6,430 nucleotides of DNA. Source: Kordiimonadaceae bacterium. Lineage in GTDB: Bacteria > Pseudomonadota > Alphaproteobacteria > Sphingomonadales > Kordiimonadaceae. The stretch lies in assembly GCA_016763495.1 (NCBI GenBank), contig JAESTR010000210.1, forward strand, positions 1 to 6,430. The letters are read 5' to 3'. The notes under the pieces were generated by a model. That model did no database searches. It saw only the letters and a list, made by a program, of their open reading frames with translations, and had not been told where the DNA came from. Shown in pieces: positions 1-5,463 of the stretch. A program made the translations under genes and the position numbers. Within the stretch, counting starts at the first letter, position 1; each line of letters starts with the position of its first letter.

Positions 1-330
1 GACGGATTTGTAACCGAAGGCAGCAGTACCAACATTTGGATGATCACCAAGAACGGTGTGCTTGTAACCAGCCCGACAAAAAACAATATCCTACCCGGCA
101 TCACGCGCTCGGCTATATTAACGTTAGCAAGCCAAATACAGATCAAATACGAAGAACGGGCTTTCACTATACAAGAAGCAATGGCCGGGTCTGAGATGTT
201 TTTAACCAGCAGCACCTGCGGCGCACAGCCTATTATAGCGCTGGACGACACACCCATCGGCACTGGCGTTTCGGGTCCGATTGCCCTGCGCCTTGCTGAA
301 GAATACGCCGCCTATATGACCCGGCATTAA
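1..330 (+). CDS. dat: D-amino-acid transaminase (class IV PLP aminotransferase), 3' part only
   Basis: The reading frame is open from base 1 and ends at TAA 328-330, so only the last 109 residues are present. The fragment begins with GFVTEGSSTN, which matches the class IV motif carrying the glutamate (E6 here) that contacts the PLP ring nitrogen. Next come LPGITR (about residues 31-36), whose threonine region binds the cofactor phosphate, and a TSSTCGAQP segment (about 69-77), the equivalent of the second phosphate-binding loop. By family knowledge the enzyme interconverts D-alanine and D-glutamate type amino acids and 2-oxo acids in the cytosol, feeding peptidoglycan D-amino acids. The lysine Schiff-base residue lies upstream, outside the window. 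A branched-chain aminotransferase or aminodeoxychorismate lyase is the main alternative, but the VTEGSS-N and C-terminal pattern fit D-amino-acid transaminase better. The next gene starts 38 bp downstream on the same strand. Confidence 0.8.
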   Translation, partial: DGFVTEGSSTNIWMITKNGVLVTSPTKNNILPGITRSAILTLASQIQIKYEERAFTIQEAMAGSEMFLTSSTCGAQPIIALDDTPIGTGVSGPIALRLAEEYAAYMTRH

Positions 331-368
331 ACCTCCAACGAGCCCAAGAAACTTAAGAGGCCTTTCAG

Positions 369-1130
369 ATGAATGAAACATCAGTCATTGACGCCATAGA
401 CAGTGAAACACCCATTAAGGGTCAGGTGTTCGGTGATGTATATTGGGATGAGCTGATACTTGATAATGGCCTGTTCCAAAACTGCCAATTCCACAGGGCC
501 AACTTTGCTGAAACATCTTTTGAAGAAACAGTTTTCGAGAACTGTACTTTTAAAAACTGCAGTTTTACGCGCGGTAAACTGGATGGCGCGCGTTTTAAAG
601 ATTGCGTATTTTTTGATAGTGATACAGGCACAGGCGCTGACTTTAGCTTCGCACAATTAGCAGATGCAAAATTTGACCGCTGCAACCTATCTACTACCAA
701 CTTTCATGCTGCATCATTGTTTGGAGTACACTTCAAAGCTTGCACGGCCCAAGGTGTTAACTTTGACAAAGCATCTTTCAGCAACAGGCTAACAACAAGG
801 TCACGTTTGGTTCACACAGCAGCAACCATTGAACACTCGAATTTCGACTATGCCATTTTTAGGGGCATCTCTTTTGAAGGCTGTAAAATAACTGACACGA
901 GTTTACGTGAAAGTGACCTGCGAGAATGCGACTTTAAGAATACTGACCTCACAGGGTCGAACATATCAGGTGCAGACACGGCAAAAGTTTGCTTTGAAAA
1001 AGCTGATTTGCGAGCAGCCAATATACAAGGCCTAAAGCTCTCAAGCCTAACTAGTTTTCACGGCATGAAAATAAGTGCTGATCAACAACAGTCCCTTTTA
1101 TCTGAGCTCGGCATAAGCGTTTTTCCGTAA
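369..1130 (+). CDS. Pentapeptide-repeat protein, Qnr-like
   Basis: The protein has 253 residues. ATG 369 is preceded by AAGAGG (355-360) at 8 nt. Nearly every fifth residue is Phe, Leu or Ile: positions 36, 41, 46 and on to 81, then 92-137, then 159-224. This is the signature of a right-handed quadrilateral beta-helix. The register is broken twice, at about 83-91 (DSDTGTGA) and about 138-156 (SNRLTTRSRL...). These breaks fall where Qnr proteins carry loops A and B, and the neighbouring text (AQGVNFDKASF, then TTR) resembles QnrB as I recall it. The tail QQQSLLSELGISVFP also resembles the Qnr C-terminal dimerisation segment. Known Qnr proteins mimic DNA, bind gyrase and topoisomerase IV, and protect them from quinolones; that function is inferred here, not shown. 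It is longer than Qnr (about 214-226 residues), with extra repeats at 36-50 and a non-repeat N-terminus. It has nine cysteines and no signal peptide, so it is probably cytosolic. It may be co-transcribed with the transaminase. Confidence 0.88.
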   Translation: MNETSVIDAIDSETPIKGQVFGDVYWDELILDNGLFQNCQFHRANFAETSFEETVFENCTFKNCSFTRGKLDGARFKDCVFFDSDTGTGADFSFAQLADAKFDRCNLSTTNFHAASLFGVHFKACTAQGVNFDKASFSNRLTTRSRLVHTAATIEHSNFDYAIFRGISFEGCKITDTSLRESDLRECDFKNTDLTGSNISGADTAKVCFEKADLRAANIQGLKLSSLTSFHGMKISADQQQSLLSELGISVFP

Positions 1131-1314
1131 CAAACCGCCCAATACTATAAGATACATGTCGGCTGTTAGCTCACCAGAGTAGGAGCCAACAATGATCGCC
1201 AATATTTGTGGAATTCAAGCTCAAATTCAGGCCAAACCTCTATAGACTCATCCCTTAATCACAGATAGGTTTTATCATAATACCATAACAATTTAATCGG
1301 CAGCTGGTCACAAC
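1131..1314. other. Intergenic region before the serine hydrolase gene
   Basis: Besides the possible 17-codon ORF, this AT-rich gap has a TATAAG (1146-1151) that could serve as a -10 box upstream of that ORF, but no good -35 sits at the right distance. A second AT-rich stretch (about 1270-1296) holds overlapping -10-like hexamers such as TATCAT and CATAAT, the likeliest site for the hydrolase promoter. I find no convincing terminator after the pentapeptide gene: the GGCT...AGCC pairing around 1160-1188 is imperfect and lacks a T run. Confidence 0.3.
1192..1245 (+). CDS. Possible 17-residue leader or small peptide
   Basis: A short ORF (MIANICGIQAQIQAKPL, then TAG) lies in the 184-bp gap between the pentapeptide gene and the serine hydrolase. 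AGGAG at 1181-1185 sits 6 nt before the ATG, a better ribosome-binding site than several of the certain genes here have. There is no run of one amino acid typical of attenuation leaders, and no clear terminator hairpin follows it. It could be a small peptide, a translated leader of the hydrolase mRNA, or chance. No homologue is recognised. Confidence 0.25.
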   Translation: MIANICGIQAQIQAKPL

Positions 1315-1359
1315 GTGGAATTCATACCCAAACGCTCAGCTAACGGTACAGGGGGATTT

Positions 1360-3015
1360 ATGACGACTATTTACCGTATTTTATTTGGTATATTTTTTGC
1401 GGCCATACCAGTCCTATCAAATGCTACCAATGCACAAGAAGCTGAAGTGCATAAACTGCTTGAGCAATATGACAGGGCTGATAGCCCCGGCTTTTCAATC
1501 GGCATCGCCAAAGACGGCAAACAAGTGTTCGCAAAAGGGTACGGCATGGCCGACCTTGAGCAAGACATACCAAACCGCACCGACACCATTTTTCATGTGG
1601 CTAGCGTGTCGAAGCAATTTACGGCCTTCGCAATCGCCCTACTGGCGCGGGAAGGTAAAGTTGACTTGGATGCCGACATTCGGGATTACTTGCCGTATGT
1701 GCCTGACTTTGGCCATACAATCACTGTGCGCCACCTTATATTGCACACAAGCGGACTACGCGATCAGTGGGAGCTGTTTTTTATCGGCGGCATGTGGGAC
1801 GCTGTGAAATCCCAAAAACAAATCGTGAATATGGTATCCCGCCAAACCGCGCTTAATTTCAAACCTGGTGAAGAATATTTATATTGCAATACAGGCTACA
1901 GTTTACTTGGGGAAATCGTAAAGGCAGTTTCTGGCCAAAACCTGCGCGACTATACAACAGAGCATATGTTCAAACCGCTCGGTATGAATAATACTTTTTT
2001 CTATGATGATATAACTGAAGTTGTGCCAAACAGAGCGCATTCCTATGAGCGCGACGAAAAAGGTAGCCCTTGGAAACGCTCCTTGCTCAACATCAATAAT
2101 GTTGGTGCCACAAGCTTGCATACAACAGTTGAAGACTTGTTGAAATGGACTAACAATTTCCGTGCGCCAACCGTTGGCGACAAAGCACTAATCAAACAAA
2201 TTACAACAATGGGCCAGCTGAATAATGGCAACCCAATCAACTATGGTTTCGCACTTTATAAGCAAGATTATAACGGGCACACAGCGATGGGACATGGCGG
2301 AGCAGATTCAGGCTTCAGGGCGTCTTTCAACTATTTCATGGAAGATGACTTGGCCATTGTACTCACCACCAATGCACCTGATATTCTTGATAGATCTAAA
2401 ATCATAGCCGAGATCGCAGAACTGTATTTGGGTCAAAAAGAACTAGCTGCTGTCCCGGAAAAAACTGACCCCCAGGCGTCCTTACTAGATGAACTTTCTG
2501 GTGCATACCAAGACCGTGTCTTTGATGAAGTCGCGGAAATCAAACGCACTGAAACCGGCGTGACATTTTTTGGTGCCCCGCTGGTCTTCCGCAAAGACGG
2601 TACCTTTGACATGGGCGATGCGCAACGCCGATCTAATAACTTCTATAAAATAGTGCGCAACACCAAAGGCAAAATCACAGGCATTAAAGAAGGTGAAGCA
2701 GGAAGTGATGGCCGGACCAGCCACCATAGCAAAGTAACTATTGCCACTCCTACTGATGATGACCTCATAGAGCTCGAAGGCGATTACCGCAGCAGCGAGC
2801 TGGATGTAACATACAGCTTATCTGTGAAAGATGGGGAACTCAGTGCCCTCATGATTTGGTTTGATGATCCAATCATCTACAAGCCAGCAAGCAAAGACAC
2901 CTTCTTGTCAGAATGGACAGTTTTAAAAATCGTTCGAGACAAAATGAATAAAGTTTCAGGTATACGTATCAGCGGTGGTCGGGCCAGAAACTTGGAACTT
3001 AAAAAAGTATCTTAG
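1360..3015 (+). CDS. Secreted serine hydrolase, class C beta-lactamase / D-aminopeptidase fold
   Basis: The protein has 551 residues from ATG 1360, which has AGGGGGA directly upstream. That start places a normal Sec signal peptide at residues 1-25 (hydrophobic core LFGIFFAAIPVL, likely cleavage after TNA before QEAEV). An in-frame GTG at 1315 would add 15 residues ahead of the signal peptide and has no ribosome-binding site. The catalytic set is present: S82-V-S-K85 (nucleophile and general base), HTSG at 129-132, Y175-C-N177, and H312-G-G314 in place of the KTG of true beta-lactamases. The HxG form is typical of D-aminopeptidases, esterases and related hydrolases. After the catalytic domain (about 30-365) come two repeat-like segments, starting LSGAY (about 379) and LEGDY (about 472), that look like lipocalin-like barrels. 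The probable substrate is a D-amino-acid peptide, peptidoglycan fragment or ester in the periplasm; antibiotic hydrolysis is unlikely. A perfect inverted repeat follows the stop. Confidence 0.9.
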   Translation: MTTIYRILFGIFFAAIPVLSNATNAQEAEVHKLLEQYDRADSPGFSIGIAKDGKQVFAKGYGMADLEQDIPNRTDTIFHVASVSKQFTAFAIALLAREGKVDLDADIRDYLPYVPDFGHTITVRHLILHTSGLRDQWELFFIGGMWDAVKSQKQIVNMVSRQTALNFKPGEEYLYCNTGYSLLGEIVKAVSGQNLRDYTTEHMFKPLGMNNTFFYDDITEVVPNRAHSYERDEKGSPWKRSLLNINNVGATSLHTTVEDLLKWTNNFRAPTVGDKALIKQITTMGQLNNGNPINYGFALYKQDYNGHTAMGHGGADSGFRASFNYFMEDDLAIVLTTNAPDILDRSKIIAEIAELYLGQKELAAVPEKTDPQASLLDELSGAYQDRVFDEVAEIKRTETGVTFFGAPLVFRKDGTFDMGDAQRRSNNFYKIVRNTKGKITGIKEGEAGSDGRTSHHSKVTIATPTDDDLIELEGDYRSSELDVTYSLSVKDGELSALMIWFDDPIIYKPASKDTFLSEWTVLKIVRDKMNKVSGIRISGGRARNLELKKVS

Positions 3016-3075
3016 TCTATGTAAACAGGGCAATTAAAACCGCCTTGAAAGATACAAGACTTTTGCTAATAAGTG

Positions 3076-3111
3076 ATAAAGCGGCGGCCACTTCTGTAGC
3101 CGCCGCTTTAT
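3076..3111. terminator. Bidirectional terminator hairpin between convergent genes
   Basis: There is a perfect 13-bp inverted repeat. The left arm is ATAAAGCGGCGGC (3076-3088), the right arm GCCGCCGCTTTAT (3099-3111), and the loop is 10 nt. The GC-rich core is flanked by an A-rich left arm and a T-rich right arm, so each strand ends the hairpin in a short T stretch (CTTTAT). It lies 61 bp after the hydrolase stop and 27 bp beyond the stop of the minus-strand membrane gene, which fits termination from both directions. The T run is short, so efficiency is uncertain. Confidence 0.75.
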
Positions 3112-3137
3112 GCTCTAATACCAAATAGAAGCTTAGG

Positions 3138-3557
3138 TTAGCCTTCGTCAGCTGCCTCGCCCCGGCCTATGCCGTGCAATTTAGCCACCACTATGCCAAC
3201 CACTGCACCAAACACAATATTCATCACAGAAAGAGCCATTCTAGCGTCTTGTGGAAAATCTTTCAGATTAGTGAACCAAACTGAATCAGACGCCATCAAA
3301 TACAAGCCAATCATCGCGCCAAAAACGGCGCCATCTTTTATGTCAGTTGAACCAACAGCTTTATCAAAAAGCCAAACGAATACGATGGTCTGCACAAGAT
3401 GATAAGCTAAAGTAGCAACAAGTGTTTGCTCTGGTGGCAGCGTATGCGCAGCCATAGAAGCCATGTCACCAGCTATCAGCATCTCTCCAATCGTATATAA
3501 TATTCCATATGCTAAAAATGCAGCAACAGTTGTCCCTGCGAACCTTACTAAAGACAT
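3138..3557 (-). CDS. Small four-helix membrane protein, function unknown
   Basis: The protein has 139 residues. ATG (complement of 3555-3557) is preceded by AGGGGAGA (complement of 3563-3570) at about 5 nt, the strongest ribosome-binding site in the window, so the start is secure. Four hydrophobic segments are visible at about 6-28, 45-65, 75-93 and 107-127, with a short basic/acidic C-terminus (HGIGRGEAADEG). Between helices 3 and 4 lies SDSVWFTNLKDFPQDA, whose aspartate, asparagine and tryptophan could be a conserved family motif. The pattern is reminiscent of small DUF-type integral membrane proteins, but I cannot name the family. It lies 67 bp downstream of the mechanosensitive channel gene on the same strand and may be read from the same transcript, although a run of eight T in the gap and its own strong ribosome-binding site leave room for separate expression. 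Confidence 0.8.
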   Translation of the reverse strand: MSLVRFAGTTVAAFLAYGILYTIGEMLIAGDMASMAAHTLPPEQTLVATLAYHLVQTIVFVWLFDKAVGSTDIKDGAVFGAMIGLYLMASDSVWFTNLKDFPQDARMALSVMNIVFGAVVGIVVAKLHGIGRGEAADEG

Positions 3558-3624
3558 TATAATCTCCCCTCTGGTTTAAAAAAAATCCTCGGGTATCGTG
3601 CCTGTTAGCGAACCACTTGGTTAG

Positions 3625-4920
3625 CTATTGCACCGGGTTAAAAGCCCCGGTGTCATGCTTTACATGTACCACACGTTGTGGGTACGGGAACTCAATATCT
3701 TCCTGCCTGAATTTATCCCATATCCTAAGCATCACGCTACTGGCGATATTTGAAACCCCATTCTGCGGATCATTGATCCACATACGCAGTTCTAAATCCA
3801 CACCATTTTCGCCAAAACCGCGCATGAGTGTACGCGGCGCAGGGTCTGCAAGTACGCGGCTCTCTTCAGCCGCAGCAGCCACCATAAGGTCCATGGCTTT
3901 ATGGATATCACTTTCATAAGAAACCTGCGCAGGGATACGCCTGCGCACAAGACTATGGCTGTGGGACCAATTGACCACCGGCTGCGTGATCATATCCTCA
4001 TTCGGGATCAAATACTCGGTGCCGTCCCGCGTTATCACGCTGGTATAGCGTGCACCAAGCCGGTTAATGGTACCGTAAGTGCCGCCGGTTTCAATCACAT
4101 CGCCGGGTTTGATTGAGCGGTCAATCAGCAGAATAATGCCCGAGATAAAGTTCCCGACCACTTTCTGCAAACCAAAACCAATACCAACACCAAGAGCACC
4201 ACCAAACACGGCAAGCGCTGTTAAGTCGATGCCCGTAGCGTTGAGTGAGATTAGGAACGCTAGTGAAACAAGAACGATTTTGGCAACTTTAGTCAGCAAC
4301 GCCCGCACTGTTGGCGGTACGGCTTCAACGCCTTTAAGCTGGCGTTCAATCAGCCCTGAAAGCGCAAAAGCACCCCATATCAAAAAGCCAAAAGACAGTA
4401 TGCCCGTTATAAGCGACAACACGCTTAGCTCAATCTCGCCTAGCGGCAATTTAGCTGAATCAAGCACGGTTAAAATAGGGTCTAATAACCCCAACACATT
4501 CAGAGCCGCGAGCCCCCAGGCCGCACTGGCAATGAAGCGTGCGAACTCCCGGTTGGGCAACATGCCAACAGCAAGCCGAATAAAAAGCCAAGCCGCCATC
4601 AATGTTGAAGCCACAGGAAGTAAATACGTAGCCATAAGGGGTTGGAGGAGGAAAGTAGCTGTCCAAATAAGCATGATGGCGAAGGCGGCAGAGAGGATAG
4701 GCAGCAAGAAGCGCCGATCTGCTTTCTGCACAGAAGCATGTTCGCCAAAGGCTTTCATGATACCGCGGTGAATGAAGTTACTCGTCAGTTTAGCTAGGAA
4801 TATAGCCACACCGATTGCTACCAGTTCTATCAGCCGCTCAGGCTCTAGAAAGCGGGTTTGCACCCATGCCCATGCTTCACCAGCATACGCCATTATATTC
4901 GTAAATATATCTTCGGTCAT
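3625..4920 (-). CDS. MscS-family mechanosensitive ion channel
   Basis: The protein has 431 residues. The conserved MscS core is clear: a pore-lining helix rich in Gly and Ala at about 232-266 (VFGGALGVGIGFGLQKVVGN), then the beta domain beginning SIKPGDVIETGGTYGTI (269-285), with RYTSVITRDGTEYLIPNE at 291-308 and a C-terminal alpha/beta domain to about 421 (FPYPQRVVHV). Before the core there are roughly five or six further hydrophobic segments (about 30-50, 72-93, 98-120, 126-147, 165-190, 208-228), so it is larger than the three-helix E. coli MscS (286 residues) and closer to the YbdG/YnaI-like size class. Family role: inner-membrane tension-gated channel that releases solutes on hypo-osmotic shock. 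The start is 9 nt after the tadA stop and has no good ribosome-binding site, which suggests co-transcription and translational coupling. Confidence 0.93.
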   Translation of the reverse strand: MTEDIFTNIMAYAGEAWAWVQTRFLEPERLIELVAIGVAIFLAKLTSNFIHRGIMKAFGEHASVQKADRRFLLPILSAAFAIMLIWTATFLLQPLMATYLLPVASTLMAAWLFIRLAVGMLPNREFARFIASAAWGLAALNVLGLLDPILTVLDSAKLPLGEIELSVLSLITGILSFGFLIWGAFALSGLIERQLKGVEAVPPTVRALLTKVAKIVLVSLAFLISLNATGIDLTALAVFGGALGVGIGFGLQKVVGNFISGIILLIDRSIKPGDVIETGGTYGTINRLGARYTSVITRDGTEYLIPNEDMITQPVVNWSHSHSLVRRRIPAQVSYESDIHKAMDLMVAAAAEESRVLADPAPRTLMRGFGENGVDLELRMWINDPQNGVSNIASSVMLRIWDKFRQEDIEFPYPQRVVHVKHDTGAFNPVQ

Positions 4921-4929
4921 AAACGGAGT

Positions 4930-5382
4930 TTAACGGCGGCTTTTGAAAAAGTCTCTAAGCAATTGCGCGGCTTCTTTTTCAAGAATACCCCCATACACAT
5001 CAGGCTTATGATGCGTTGTAGGCTGGCTAAAAATACGCGCTCCAACAGTAACACCACCGCCCTTTGGGTCATCCGCACCATAATAAAGACGTTCAATGCG
5101 CGCAAAAGAAATGGCCTGCGCGCACATAGCGCATGGCTCAAGCGTCACATAAAGGCTGCAACCTATCAGCCTTTCAGACCCCAGCTTGTGTGCAGCTTGC
5201 CTTATAGCAATCATTTCGGCATGGCCTGTCGGGTCTTTAGCGCCGACTACCCTATTGCCCGCGGCAGCCAGTACTATACCATCTGAACCTATAATGACGG
5301 CGCCAATAGGCACTTCGCCTTTGTCAGCGGCAAGCCGTGCTTCATCTAGCGCACGGTGCATATGAGGGAACTGATCAATCAT
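4930..5382 (-). CDS. tadA: tRNA adenosine(34) deaminase TadA
   Basis: The protein has 150 residues from ATG (complement of 5380-5382). It deaminates adenosine 34 to inosine in the anticodon of tRNA-Arg(ACG), letting one tRNA read CGU, CGC and CGA; the gene is usually essential. The zinc deaminase site is complete: H54-A-E56 (zinc ligand plus proton-shuttle glutamate) and P83-C84-A-M-C87 (two cysteine ligands). The N-terminal EVPIGAVI, the LYVTLEPC strand and the C-terminal GGILEKEAAQLLRDFF match TadA rather than guanine or cytosine deaminases. The residue before H54 is Gly (DPTGHAE), where E. coli has Ala. The frame stays open to 5616, but the extra 78 residues look unlike TadA, run into the divergent rluB gene and are not credible. 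Only a weak GGAA precedes the chosen ATG. The stop is 9 nt before the channel gene. Confidence 0.95.
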   Translation of the reverse strand: MIDQFPHMHRALDEARLAADKGEVPIGAVIIGSDGIVLAAAGNRVVGAKDPTGHAEMIAIRQAAHKLGSERLIGCSLYVTLEPCAMCAQAISFARIERLYYGADDPKGGGVTVGARIFSQPTTHHKPDVYGGILEKEAAQLLRDFFKSRR

Positions 5383-5463
5383 GATTTCCGGGGTAAACCA
5401 GTGACTTAGAAGCGTCAAGTAAAACAGCGAGTGTAAAGGTTGCGCACTACTGCTTACAAGCCT
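5383..5463. promoter_or_regulatory. Divergent control region between tadA and rluB
   Basis: These 81 bp must hold the start signals of both divergent genes unless promoters lie inside the coding regions. On the minus strand a TTGACG (complement of 5413-5418) resembles a -35 box. The best -10-like hexamer downstream, TTTACC (complement of 5392-5397), is only 15 nt away, so the match is poor. On the plus strand no convincing -35/-10 pair or Shine-Dalgarno precedes the rluB start. The region assignment rests mainly on gene orientation. Confidence 0.35.

Noticed and set aside
381..700. Minus-strand open frames opposite the pentapeptide gene
   Set aside because: They arise from the regular five-codon repeat of the real gene and have no recognisable protein features.
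1315..1359. Earlier GTG start for the serine hydrolase
   Set aside because: It has no ribosome-binding site and would put 15 polar residues before a clear signal peptide; ATG 1360 has AGGGGGA upstream.
1360..3015. Serine hydrolase as an antibiotic-resistance beta-lactamase
   Set aside because: The KTG motif is replaced by HGG and there is a long C-terminal extension, both pointing to a peptidase or esterase relative.
3555..3562. TATAAT on the minus strand at the membrane-protein start
   Set aside because: It overlaps the ATG and the spacer after the ribosome-binding site, so it cannot be the -10 box of that gene's own transcript; coincidental.
3578..3622. Run of eight T (minus strand) after mscS as an intrinsic terminator
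   Set aside because: No stable hairpin lies directly before the run; the only palindrome, AACCAAGTGGTT (3611-3622), is short and about 25 nt away.
4079..4771. 230-codon plus-strand open frame opposite the MscS gene
   Set aside because: It is a long antisense frame in a strongly conserved channel gene, Ser/Pro/Ala-rich with no domain and no ribosome-binding site; a shadow frame.
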